Below are positions 47,440 to 58,001 of a stretch of 64,000 nucleotides of DNA, piece after piece. The translations under genes were made by a program, and so were the position numbers. This stretch comes from Kalaharituber pfeilii (lineage: Eukaryota; Ascomycota; Pezizomycetes; Pezizales; Pezizaceae). The DNA lies in the NCBI GenBank assembly GCA_015179045.1, contig WHUZ01000100.1, forward strand, positions 124,001 to 188,000, read 5' to 3'. How positions within the stretch are numbered: the first letter of the stretch is position 1; every line of letters starts with the position of its first letter. The notes under the pieces were generated by a model. It was not told the DNA's origin and did not search any database. It saw only the letters and a program-made list of their open reading frames with translations.

Positions 47440-47539
47440 TTTCCTTGTTATTATTTCGGTTGCACTTAATCTCGTCATAGCCCACGAGGCGGTATACGAG
47501 TTCTGACATTTATTTAAAAAAGAAAAAAAAAAAAAAAAA
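47440..47539 (+). mobile_element. Family A' tail with poly(A)
   Basis: CTCGTCATAGCCCACGAGGC then GGTATACGAG and an A-rich end to 47539. The outer stem is CTCGT:ACGAG, a double change from CTCGC:GCGAG. The 5' border is not defined. Confidence 0.7.
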
Positions 47540-47676
47540 GGTACCATCGACGCCTTACTTGCCAATGGAACGTGTATGTAACTAAATATCAAGCTTTCAG
47601 GATCGTGATAATATTGCTGAAAGTGATACGCAGGATGTGGAACATGGGTGTGGACAGAGTTGTGCGTACTGGTAGA

Positions 47677-48700
47677 TTTTTTTTTTTTTTTTTTTTTTAT
47701 ATCATTAGTTGCGTGTCGCCCTATGGGCTATGGCGATGTTTAGTTACATGTGAGGAAATAACTTAGAAAACTTGCAATGTCAACAGATAACTGTGAATGT
47801 CAAAAGAAAATTGTAATGTCGATAGATAACTGTAAATGTCATACGATAACTGGAATAAGAAAGTAAAAGGATTCCCCTTATCCCGTCACCGTCCCGCCCA
47901 GTCCAGCAATTCCAACAGTCTATCTCTTTCTTCGTCTGATCTGTCCCGGTCGTCGCTTTTCGGGCAGCAGAGGTCCTCGATGCCTCTTGGGCATTTCTGT
48001 TTCCATACCCTGCATTGTGTTAGGATGTGTCGGGTTGACTCAGTGTCTTCACCGCACCAGTGGCACTCCGGGCTGTCGGCGGTTCCAATTTTAAACTTCC
48101 ATTCTCTTAGGCCTCTACCCCCAAGGATGCCGGCCAGTGTGGCGACCCTACATCCTAGTCGTTGCAGCGGTCTGTAGGTGATATCTAGTCTATTTCTCTC
48201 GAGGGCCCTGTAGGCCTTGGCTTGTTGTCTCCACCCTGCCTCCGTGATCGTTTCTTCTTGGTACTGTAGGCAGGTGCCTATTTTGGCCGCTGTATCCGCT
48301 TCCATGTTGCCCGTGATTCCCTTGTGTGCTTTTACCCGCATGACCGCCACGTCCAGGTCCCCTGTTTCCGCTCTGCGTTCCCAAGCCTCCCTGACTCGCT
48401 GTGAGGCTCCCTCGTAGTTAGGCTCCCCGTTAGCAATTCTTTAGAGCTTAGTTATTGCTACTTGTGAGTCAGTGATAATTAGTAGCTCGTTTGCCTAGCT
48501 CTCTCATACTTCGCTCATTACCAGTAGTTCCGCATCATTGACAGTGCTTAGTCTACCCAAGTATGTGGATGTCCGTTTCCGTGGGTGTTGTGTGAAGGTC
48601 CCAGCTCCGGTCAAGTCGTTCATACGGCTTCCATCTGTATAGTGGCTGGTCCACCCCTCGTCTTCTGCTTTGGTAGAGTACCGGTCACCCTAAATTTAAA
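47677..48700 (-). mobile_element. Family A LINE with RNase H domain, about 1 kb
   Basis: The poly(T) at 47677-47698 is the 3' end. On the minus strand ORF2 reads DEGWTSHYTDGSRMNDLTGA (about 48640), YLGRLSTVNDAELLVMSEV, then two stops, ELLIITDSQVAITKL, a stop, and NYEGASQRVREAWERRAETG. An uninterrupted frame follows to 47886: MRVKAHKGITGNMEADTAAK, a CHWCGEDTESTRHILTQC zinc-finger-like motif and ERDRLLELLDWAGR. The RNase H acidic residues (D of TDGS, E of DAE, D of TDSQ, D of EADTA) are all present. Two of the stops are TGG- or CAG-type changes to TAG or TAA. The 3' UTR is about 190 bp. The 5' end and target duplication were not found. Confidence 0.82.
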
Positions 48701-48961
48701 TTTAGCTAGCGCCAGTTATCCCTACTTCCATCCTGTCAGAATAGTGACTAGTTGGAGACATTCCGCTACAAAGTTGTGGCAATAAAGATGAGTCGATTGA
48801 TAGCCGAATATAATAGAATAAAGAAACGGTTTATATACAAGGGAAATAGAGAAAATCGATGACAAGTAAGTTCGCCACAATAGCTGAGTCAACATATGCA
48901 TGCGGCTAAGTGTGCTCTACAATGACAATATGACGACAGCTGAACATGACAACAATTCAGC

Positions 48962-49147
48962 TTTTTTTTTTTTTTTTTTTTTTTATATATCAATACTCGC
49001 AGTCCGCCCAGAGGGCTATGGCGAGGGTTTTATTAAAACGAACGCAAAGAAGTCAAAACCAGCCCCAAACTATCTACTCCTAACTACCCTATCTACATGT
49101 GATGCCCGCGAACTCCTCCATGATGCGGGTGGCGCCCGGTATCCCCT
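48962..49147 (-). mobile_element. Family A LINE tail insertion, 186 bp
   Basis: It is flanked by an exact ACAACAATTCAGC duplication (48949-48961 and 49148-49160). It contains poly(T), the tail (inner stem GCCC-TCT-GGGC) and a second hairpin region GATGCCCGCG...GATGCGGGT. Confidence 0.95.
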
Positions 49148-49757
49148 ACAACAATTCAGCTTACGTCTTGTACCAGCTCGTATTAGTCAGAACAAAACTA
49201 CTCTACTTCTTCATTGCAACAAGCGACTTCTGCAGTAAGTATTGCATCTGAAAAGCACAAAATGATATTTTGTTCATGGTGATTGCACTTACCACAAAAT
49301 TGTTAGGTTACTATAATTCACCAAGAGGCTATGCACACCACCAGTGGACACATGTTTTACACCATAATGGACTGCCAAACAACCCATATATCTCAACCAC
49401 CAGAACAGAATTTTCTATGCGACTTGCAAGAGAGCTAAACCAACGGCCCTTCTTCATATTCCAGATACTGATCTTCCCTGTAAATATCGTTTCTGGGGAT
49501 GACAGCTCCACGCATTTTCGTATCAGATCTTGGCGCTTTTTCCCATCATCTCTTTCTGGTCACGTAACTCCGCATACTGTACAAATCCACGTATTGTCCG
49601 AAAGCAGGTTTGTGACACTTGGTTTGTGGGCCGGATCACCAATGCTACTTAGCTAAATATCTATCTATATGACTTCACCATGGCTGCCGGAGAACAAAAT
49701 ACAGACAGTCAGTGGGACCAATTCTTTGTCTACACAATGGGTTTGAACATATTTAGT

Positions 49758-49818
49758 TACCTCGCCATAGCCCATAGGGCGGCACGCGAGTAATGAAATT
49801 AAAAAAAAAAAAAAAAAA
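49758..49818 (+). mobile_element. Family A tail-only insertion, 61 bp
   Basis: The tail plus 20 or so A, flanked by GAACATATTTAGT (49745-49757 and 49819-49831). The preceding stretch 49148-49744 shows no gene. Confidence 0.95.
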
Positions 49819-50003
49819 GAACATATTTAGTCAGTGTTCATTGGCATCCCCCCAAACCTGTCCCCTGCCCAGCCTTCACCAGGCCATTTCCCTTATCTCT
49901 TCTTCCTCTATCCCACTCATATGCATCCCATCTGCACTTCTTTCCACCTATGCATAGACTCTGATATTTGACTAGTCCTACCTTGTTACGGAGTTTACGA
50001 TGA

Positions 50004-50383
50004 TGTAGCTAAAATGAGAGTGTAACTTAGGACAACGCTTGAAGCTTGACCATCTCTCGAGGGCAGAAAGCCCTCCTTATATAGCCAGCTCCCCGTGCAT
50101 CCCTACTGTATGTTCTATTACCTATGCTATCTATGCTTAACAAGCAATATCAACGTCTTGGTAGCTGAGGCTGTGCACAATAAGCCTACGCGTACTCTGG
50201 CCACTCAGTAGCGCAACTCATTCACTCAACCATGCGCCCTGCTTGTGATACGCTTCCGTGACCCGACCTGTCAATTGTATTGCCCTGCTGAAGCTATCGG
50301 TTGATCAGGCCGAATGGTCACTAGCAGCCTTTACGGGTCAACTCAGGTGGATATCCCCGGCCTCTTTGGGCAGGCCCGTGACA
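50004..50383. mobile_element. Family E solo LTR, 380 bp
   Basis: TGTAG...TGACA ends with a CTTATATAGCC TATA-like box near 50071. The second copy at 56755-57569 shares both borders, and the flanks of the two copies are unrelated outside them. No target duplication is seen. The right side continues directly into a LINE ORF1 fragment. Confidence 0.65.
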
Positions 50384-51260
50384 TACCTTCCCCCTCCAGG
50401 TAAACAACAACTGAACTAGTCGCCTTCCCCTCCCTCACCTGCCTCCCTCCCTCCCTCCCTCCCTCCTTCCCCCCTCCCTCCCTCCTCTAGATCCTTGCTT
50501 TCACGGCGATTGAGCCCAGTAGTGAGCGGCACGAGCTAGCTCGAGCCGAGCTGGAGGGTGAGCTCGAGCCAGCTCGTGAGTAAGTGAGCTCGGCTCGAGC
50601 TGGCTCGAGCTGGCGTGGCATGAGCTCGAGCCTGGATTGATTATATACATAATATTGACAAACTAAACTAAACTAAGCTAAAATTTTCATCTTTCTCACT
50701 ACTATCAGCTAAATTGTGCATTTCGAAGTTGTTGGTAGGTCAGAATGAGCTCCAAGTCTCTAATTTTTACTATATTAGGTATTTACAGTTTATGAAACCT
50801 TGCACTGGCTAAGCATTTTAGCGAGCTGTCAAGAAAAACACAAGCATGATCTTGGCTCGTTTGAGCTCGAGCCAGCTCGAGCTCATGCCAGGCCAGCTCG
50901 AGCCGGCTCGAGCTCAAGATCAGTCGAGCTCGAGCTAGCTCGCGCGAGCTCGGGCTCGAGCTGGCTCGAGCTGGCTCGGCTCGTGCCGCTCACTAGAGCC
51001 CAGCAATCTTCGCGCCCAATTTATTATCCACTCCAACAACTTCCAATCACTCCCCAGTCTCTTGGTCATGGCAGGTTGTGGTTCTGGTTTATGTTGCAAA
51101 AGGGCTTGGACTTCAAAGTAAAAGTGGTCCTGGAGGTGCTGGTCTTTTCTTTTGAGCCGGAAAGGCAAGTGATCACTCTCCTTCACGACGGTGGGTGGTG
51201 TGAGAGAGCTTTTTCTATTATCGCCTGTATGGAATTTTGTGCATCCAATCAACAATAAAA
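50384..51260 (-). mobile_element. Family B ORF1 fragment, split by a hAT MITE
   Basis: 50388-50440 matches the ORF1 segment SSVVIYLEGE of the copies at 17236 and 58002 (plus strand CCCCCTCCAGGTA). 51004-51240 may be its upstream part, but with stops. A CCCT-rich expansion lies at 50445-50490. The copy is decayed. Confidence 0.5.
50520..50995. mobile_element. hAT-type non-autonomous element, 476 bp
   Basis: The 17-bp terminal inverted repeats TAGTGAGCGGCACGAGC are perfect. The 8-bp target-site duplication GAGCCCAG is exact (50512-50519 and 50996-51003). Both subterminal regions are packed with GAGCTCGAGC-type palindromes, while the middle is AT-rich and unrelated. There is no ORF for a transposase. 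Confidence 0.95.
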
Positions 51261-51709
51261 TCAACAAAATTACTAGGACACTTGAGTCCCATAACTTCAC
51301 TCCATAAAAAAGTACAATAAGACATTGAGCGCTATCTGATATGGTTGTAGAGCTATTCACAATACTTACATTCGCGTACAAAATTATATAAAGGTTGTCG
51401 CCTGAGAACAACTCCTAAAAGGGAAAATTCAGACATCAACCATGCAGTTTGCTAAGCTGAGTAAAAAGTACTGCACCTTAATCTACTTACTCATTGAGAA
51501 AACCCTTTTGTCAGACTTCTATGGCTGTGCTAGAGAGTACTGCAACCAAACTAAGGGTAGGCATTCTCCTAGCATGAGTATTTTGTATGGTGATCCCATA
51601 CAGATAAATGCCAAGACTTCATGTGAAAATGCGCTGAACCATAATAGAGAAGCTAGAACTGAAGAGTATTCTTTGGTTTGGCTTCACTGTAAAAGCTCAT
51701 ACGAAAGTC

Positions 51710-51830
51710 TGTTCTGGTGGATGAGATATACGATTTGCTCCGTACTAGTTAGTTTTTATGTAATATGTGCATCGTCTGGTAGTGTGCGTCGCCACATAGT
51801 AATTACAGTAGCATGCTAGTGTTTTCTACG
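51710..51830 (+). repeat. Family D repeat end (solo)
   Basis: TTCTGGTGGATGAGATATAC ... TAATTACAGTAG is related to 45640-45785 and the arms of 55296-56356. Upstream, 51340-51640 also resembles the interior of that element weakly. Confidence 0.45.
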
Positions 51831-51927
51831 CGCGGTTAAGTGGGGATAGATTTCTACCTAAGTCAAGGTCACATGATGTTTTCATAATAATACATAGACC
51901 GTGAGGTTTGTCATATTGTTGCTATTA

Positions 51928-51975
51928 TCTCTTTATGGCCCATAGGGCGGTATACGAGTGATGAGAAAATTATAT
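51928..51975 (+). mobile_element. Decayed family A' tail
   Basis: TATGGCCCATAGGGCGGTAT then ACGAGTGATGAG keeps the inner hairpin. The outer stem and poly(A) have eroded. Confidence 0.55.
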
Positions 51976-52079
51976 AGCCCCGTGCGTTACAGCTACACAA
52001 GGATTTTAAACTCTACATGGAAGTTTTGTCGGTGCAATTGACAAGTATGGGATTTATATAACTTCGCCGTCCTTCAGTG

Positions 52080-52135
52080 CCCTGCCATGGCGAACGGCTG
52101 CACGCGGGATCACGTGACAAAAAAAGAAAAAAAAA
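52080..52135 (+). mobile_element. Family B tail-only insertion, 56 bp
   Basis: CCCTGCCATGGCGAACGGCT...CACGTGAC and an A-rich end. It is flanked by CGTCCTTCAGTG and CGTGCTTCAGTG (52068-52079 and 52136-52147), one mismatch in 12. Confidence 0.9.
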
Positions 52136-52315
52136 CGTGCTTCAGTGGTGAGTGGAAACTGAGACCAAGTTTTCGCTGAATAAGCCATAATTGAGCGAAT
52201 ACATATGATACGTATCACAAGTTAAGCAAGGCCGGGAGCCATAAAGAATCTAGCATCACACTTGATTCAGTTTCAAGCATTGTGAGTGTCTTTCTCTTTT
52301 GACTTTTACATGCAG

Positions 52316-52379
52316 CCCTGCCACAACGAACAGCTGCAAGTGGGGTTACATGATATTTTAAACCAAAAAAGAAAAAAAG
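52316..52379 (+). mobile_element. Family B tail relic, about 64 bp
   Basis: CCCTGCCACAACGAACAGCT then GTGGGGTTACATGA and an A-rich end. The duplication is not clear. It lies 180 bp from the similar insertion at 52080. Confidence 0.75.
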
Positions 52380-53075
52380 TGGTACCCCATCCTAGTAACT
52401 TCATCCCGCGCCAAGACAAGCGAGGACGCAACATCGCTGCTGCTTTATTTGCAGCAAATGCCAGTAAAAAATAGGGTTTAATGGCTAGCGCTCTGACCTT
52501 CAGGACATGCGATAAAGGTTTTTAATTAGGGACCAGGGGCGCTGGGAGGTTTTCTTAGCGTAGGAAGCACATATCCCTATTTGGCTTGGAGTGGATAGGC
52601 AGTCTCATCTATTACTGGCTATCCACTTGAGACTATGTGTACTTGCTATGGTACCTTTGCCTCATAGAATTCTCATTAGATGTATCAACCAACCGTTCTA
52701 ACAAACACCTGCCAAGCCGCTGCCAAGCTACACCTTGTTTGCTCTGACTACAAGAGCTTAAAGTAGACTAGCTTCCATATAGATTTACTAATAGCAAATT
52801 TAGAACGACACTTACAACCAATCAATGTCGAATTCCCCGCGGAGACTTTCTAGTTAGGCTTATATTGAACTTCCACCCTACAGTTCACAGCTAAACTCTC
52901 GAGCTCCCGCGTGGGGGTTTCAGTCGTTGTAAACCAGGGAATGGCACCCGTGCTCTGTCTGTACTGTCGCACCGCTGCATCTGAGACGCCCGGCGATAGG
53001 CTCACCTTCAAAATTCACTAGTCCCATCTTGGTACATAAATACAACTAGGTCCGTGCTTGATGCTGATATTAGTT
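52380..53075. other. Unrecognised stretch
   Basis: No gene or repeat recognised. Confidence 0.4.
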
Positions 53076-53165
53076 CAGTGACCCGTAAAAAGCCTTGGGC
53101 ATCAGGCAATATTGGGGTAAGTGTATCATGCAAGCCTAATCTCCAAGACTTTTGACGGGTCACTG
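53076..53165. mobile_element. 90-bp MITE
   Basis: The ends CAGTGACCCGTAAAAAGCCT and the inverse ...GACGGGTCACTG are flanked by TT on the left and TA on the right. It is the same length and sequence family as 24472-24561, in inverted orientation. Confidence 0.9.
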
Positions 53166-54290
53166 TACTATTTGATTCAGCCCGTTCATTATGTGCAATG
53201 ACCGCAGGCATACAGGAAAATGATTTCAGCCCTGCCTGTGACACATCGCTTAACCGTGCAGATCAGTGGTTAGCTCAGGGAATACCTCCGCGACTGTGCA
53301 CTGCAGTTTTACTAAAATGGGAAATACTGCGAGATGTCGTGTTGACAAGGGCCACTTCGGGCAGATCCAACGCCTGGCTCCTGGTGCCGGTGAGTGGGAT
53401 GCGTACGCTTATCTTGACGATCAATATCATTCCAACAATGTCGCTCGCTAGACTATCGCCAGAGATATCAATATCAAGTGTTTCACCACCAAATCTCACA
53501 AGACAGCCAGCTATGTGCACAACACCAGGTCTCAGGAGGTTTAGCGACTTAAAACTAATATCTGATAGTACATCTTGATCATACTAGATTTGTACATCCT
53601 GATAAGTACAAGAATCGATACTGTTGTGGGTATGGCATGGGGAACTTTGACAGGGAGCTAAAGCTCTTGGATGCCGAATGAAATCTCCGCCGCTGGGACG
53701 GCATTGAAAGTATAGTTGATATACCCCTCTAATACGGCCATATTCATAGCCATGCCTACCTCTGTACCCAACTTGCTATGCCGTATTGCATGGACATTGT
53801 GCTACGACCATTGTGGGATTATGGTATATGTGGCCCCCCCACAGGTACCTTACATGCCAACATTTTATGGGTATACCCATGGCAATGCTGTGGTGTTACA
53901 TAGGTGAGACCACTATATGACGAAGGGAGGTGCTTTAAATGAACTTACTTAAATAGAACTGTGGGACCAGTCTCGTATCGCATGCATTCGTTTCCTTTGT
54001 CCACCTCGCCCTCTAGTCCAAACGAATTAGGTATCGTGGATGTAGACTCCTCAAACATCTACTGGGCATTTATACTAAACCAGAGTGCGTGGACGCGGTG
54101 AATTGTACGTAACTGCACAAGAAGTGACATTACTCATGCTTTCAATGCTAAATTTAGGAACTTGGCTTGAAGCCCGTTAGCATTTCAAGAACTTTGACAG
54201 GTCAGGTCTCTCTTGTAGTCCGACTGGACTCACGTGGCAGGATCAGCCACTCAAAAAGCATCCTCGTATTGAACAACATTAATAAGCGCT
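53166..54290. other. Unrecognised stretch
   Basis: A frame at 53198-53578 is open for 126 codons, but its composition and the competing frames give no sign of a real product. No repeat recognised. Confidence 0.35.
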
Positions 54291-54520
54291 GTGATGACGG
54301 CTCAACAGCATCCACTGTTTCGCACGGGTACCGGTATCTAGAGCTGGCGGAACGAAGCCTCAAGGGCAGCCTCAATAATCAAATGTCAAGAAAAGAGTCT
54401 TCAATTGTCTTGTCTGTGCGTGTCCATATCTGTCCATGTCTGTATATCTCCGTGAATGTCTGTATCCATGTCTGTTCTTTCCTTGCTTCCACAGTCCTAT
54501 CTACATCCAATTTATAGACC
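54291..54520 (+). repeat. Family C repeat (LTR-like)
   Basis: Starts TGTGATGACGGCTCAACAGC and includes CTAGAGCTGGCGGAACGAAG. Inverse copy at 47076-47285. If it is an LTR, the sequence after about 54690 (VDHLTSAILQSLANLQLELG in one frame) could be a gag relic, but this is uncertain. 54521-55295 holds no recognised gene. Confidence 0.5.
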
Positions 54521-55295
54521 ACCTTCCCCTTCCAACTGAGCCTATACATACATATCTCGCTTCTTAATCATAATTCTCTTCCCATATGTCATCATGTGGC
54601 CCTACCGATGAGTACCGCTCCGGCCCGCGTATGGCCTTATTCTTTCCATCGGTACCGTGGTTACCACCACAGCGCGACACCAGGAGGTTGATCACCTGAC
54701 ATCAGCCATTCTCCAATCTCTTGCAAACCTACAGTTAGAGCTTGGCCCCAAGCCACGCAAAGCCCATGCTCTACTGTAATGGAACGGGAACGTGGGCAAT
54801 TTCTTGTTTTCTCTCTGGTAGGCCCGTGGGCAGGGATTTACCAAGTATATTCGACAAATCCATATGAATAGCACTTCGATCATGTGCACAGTAGTTATAG
54901 GCTATAGCTAGGGAAAAGGAGTTAAAAAGGCTGTTTGTGCATGGGTAGGGAATATGTAACCTGCAAGCCTACTCAGCCCTTACATCTGCTTCCTAGTGTG
55001 CGCATAATCATCACAATGGCAGGTATTTAGTTTTGTCTAGAATGCCATTTTTGGTATGCACTGCGGCTGCGGCTGAGCCGTAGCTATAGGGAGTCACTGT
55101 GCCAAGAGTACATATTGTGCCAGGAACCACCATGGCCACCAAGTCATCGCCCTCCAAAACTTTACAATTGTGGGCGATGAGGTACTCTAACCCAATCAGT
55201 GACTCAATTCTGAAGCTATGCATACCTCATGCAATGAGATAGCGGCGATTACGGTCCCGTACTTGCCGTATATGCAGCGAGGACTCATACATCGA

Positions 55296-56356
55296 CTACT
55301 ATGTTTCACCACATCTCAACGCACACCACAATTCGACGCACTTTCCCACCAGAACTGAGCGAATGAGAACCTGTATATCCCCACGCACAGAACCTACTTT
55401 TCCATGCGCCTTTTAGGAGGCTTAAAGCAAGCATCATTCTTCAGATCCTGCATCTCTACTCATAAAAGAAAGGTAGTTATGAATGATTATATCTCTGCAC
55501 ATTTGACATAAGTCTTGGCATATATTTTTGTAGTAAAATTGCGGATATCGAGATCTATCCACTACACCTGCAATTAATTCAATAAAAATATTTAACACTT
55601 TCTTTGGGTAATTTATCCCTATGGAGATATACATGAATGGCATCAACATAATCCTTGAAGTAATTGTTGAGCTGTTCAAAATATTTTCCTTCTCTTAGAA
55701 ACATTGCACATGAATAGTATCAGAAGAGAACCTAAAAGGATATATCAGCACACCAACTATGCAGTATATCAAAATGGACTTAATGAAATTAAGTGAATCA
55801 ATATAGAGCTAGGGGAGGCCCTTTAATCACAAGACTATGGCCATTGGTGTGATAGTGCTGAAAAGAGTAGTATGTTCAGTTCACTGAAATATTATATGAG
55901 AATCCCATACAAAGAGCTGCCGAGACATTGTTTTTTTTTTTTTTTTTTTTTTTTTTTTTCATTACTCGCATGCCGCCCTATGGGCTATGGCGAGGTGTTT
56001 TACTAAAGTAACGAAAGGAAAAGAATCACAAGAAACTAAATACATGTAGTGCCCGCGGACTTCTTACTTGATGCGGGTGAAGAATCGGTGTAGTAACCCC
56101 GGTAACCTTCCTATTTCCTTCCTCTATCTGTCTCGTACACGCTAGTCCGCAACCACCTCGCCGAGACATTGTTACAAATTTCGCTGTGCCATAATTCCTT
56201 AAAAATGCTTTCTTTGAGCAAGCAGTGGTGCTAAACATGAAGATCAAGTATTTATTTAGTCTCAAAATGGCGCTACAAAATTTTGCTCTAGTGGTTGAGG
56301 TACACGCTCTTCTGCGTCGAATTGCGATGTGTGTTGAGATGTGGTGAAACACTGTA
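55296..56356. mobile_element. Family D element with 45-bp inverted repeats
   Basis: The arms at 55296-55340 and 56312-56356 match in inverse orientation at about 40 of 45 positions (core TTTCACCACATCTCAAC). The interior is AT-rich, without an intact ORF, and contains a family A LINE insertion. I could not define a target duplication. Related single ends lie at 45640 and 51710. Confidence 0.6.
55933..56159 (-). mobile_element. Family A LINE tail insertion, 227 bp
   Basis: The exact 14-bp duplication GCCGAGACATTGTT flanks it (55919-55932 and 56160-56173). It contains poly(T), the tail, and the GCCCGCGG...GATGCGGGTGA second hairpin region. It sits inside the family D element. Confidence 0.95.
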
Positions 56357-56829
56357 GTAATGATAAACAATGTTCAAGAGCTGATGTGTATTTTACTAAA
56401 TATGTTAAATTACATCTACATTGAATGTTTTCAAAGTAAAAAAGGTCATTATCGTACGGCTTGGCGCTGGGTATTAGACGCTCTACCGAATGCAGTGACA
56501 GGAGGAAATTCAGATGGGATGGTTGACAAACTTTGTGTGCATCACATCTTTAGAAATCCAGATGCAGTCCGGAAACATCATAGATTCGGAATTTAGAATT
56601 TCGCCCTTCAAGCTGTAGAGTGTGAGTGATAGAAACATTTCTTTAGAAGTCCTACGAACACCACTTGCACAGTTGCACTTTACTTGTATATATATCCCAC
56701 CATCACAGAAAATCAACATGAAACAATGCCAGAAGGTCACTGTTTCTACAATCATGTAGTAAATATGAGGGTGTAACTTAGGACAACGTTTGGTGCTTGA
56801 CCTTTGAGAGGGCAGCTCTTGCCCCCCCA

Positions 56830-56882
56830 TTTTTTTTTTTTTTTTTCACGTGACCCCGCGTGCAGCTGTTCGCCATGGCAGG
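56830..56882 (-). mobile_element. Family B tail-only insertion, about 53 bp
   Basis: Poly(T) then the tail. GCTCTTGC occurs on both sides (about 56816 and 56883), a probable 8-bp duplication with extra C residues at the left junction. Confidence 0.75.
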
Positions 56883-57034
56883 GCTCTTGCTGGCCCTTCT
56901 TATAGTCAATTCTGCATGCATTCCATCTATTGTCTAACTTGCTTTGATATCATGATGTTCTATCCCTCAGCCCACTGCCTCACCTCATCTAGAGGTCCAT
57001 CCAGTGGCTCTGCTCCTGGAGCCTGGAGGTCCAC

Positions 57035-57101
57035 CCTCGTCATAGCCCATAGCGCGGCATGCGAGTATTGATATTAAAAAAAAAAAAAAAAAAAAAAAAT
57101 T
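57035..57101 (+). mobile_element. Family A tail-only insertion, 67 bp
   Basis: Duplication CCTGGAGGTCCAC (57022-57034 and 57102-57114). The outer stem pairs as CTCGT:GCGAG with a wobble. Confidence 0.93.
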
Positions 57102-57268
57102 CCTGGAGGTCCACGGTGGCTTTGCTCCTAGAGATCCGCCCGGTGGCTGACACTGTGCTATGACCATGCCGTCATATCGTTGCAATACACATCCGTGTCC
57201 GACCCATCTTTCATTGCCAAATTGCAGCTATCGGTTGATCAGGCCGAGTTGTCACTAGCAGCTTTACG

Positions 57269-57515
57269 CCAGCCCCCCAAACCCGGGGAAGGGAAGATGA
57301 CCCGCTACAAGGGCTGATGGAGATGCTTGGGGAGGACGGAACGAGAGATTGAGCCAAACATACTTATGACGTTTATACATTCATTTCCATGTACCTGACA
57401 TTTCCCTGTTACTTCTGACTCTTATGCCATCATTTCCTTTACAACCTTTGTACTTAAGACATCGCCATAGCCCATAGGGCGGCAAGCGATAAATGATAAA
57501 AAAAAAAAAAAAAAA
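57269..57515 (+). mobile_element. Family A LINE 3' end, 247 bp
   Basis: A short duplication TTACG (57264-57268 and 57516-57520) flanks it, confirmed by the uninterrupted LTR at 50004. The outer stem is ATCGC:GCGAT, an A:T pair replacing the usual C:G end pair. Confidence 0.85.
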
Positions 57516-58001
57516 TTACGGGTCAATACAGTATGGGTGGATATCCCCTTCCCGGGTAGGCCCTGACACAGAATGTAACGATGTCTAGGTATAGGGATGC
57601 TCCAGGCTGCAGTATACATTGTTATCACAGGATTAATGTCCAGATATTACGGCATGACAGTCGGATGGCCATGGATCAACAACAGGCGGAGTATTCTTAG
57701 GCGTGCGACCCGCAGCTGCAGATAGGAGGCTCAAGATCGATCGTCCCACCGGTCCATTGCAACTACAACATGCTCGCGCCAGGCTAATAATCGAAGATTC
57801 GCATATATATTCAGAGTTGCCGAGATTGCTCTTTGATTACCACTACACAGCAATCACAGGAATCAAGTTTATGTTAATTTTTTTGCTGGAACTTGCAATG
57901 AGATACTGTACAGTACGTACTGCAGTGGTACAAAAATAGACTGGAAGATTTCTTGATCTGGCCTGTTGAGTTAACAGCTGCTCAATGGCCTTCTATATAT
58001 T

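Larger units (their letters stand above)
56755..57569. mobile_element. Family E LTR with three retroelement insertions
   Basis: Same borders as 50004-50383 (TGTAG start, TGACA end). It is expanded by a family B tail (56830), a family A tail (57035) and a longer family A end (57269). Comparison with the 50004 copy gives the empty site for the last of these (AGCAGCCTTTACGGGTCAA). Confidence 0.7.

Noticed and set aside
50520..50995. Repeated GAGCTC units as a possible CRISPR or satellite array
   Set aside because: Spacing is irregular, units are palindromic and confined to the subterminal parts of a hAT element with perfect ends.
53198..53578. 126-residue plus-strand ORF
   Set aside because: It competes with another open frame over 53266-53451, without recognisable motifs.
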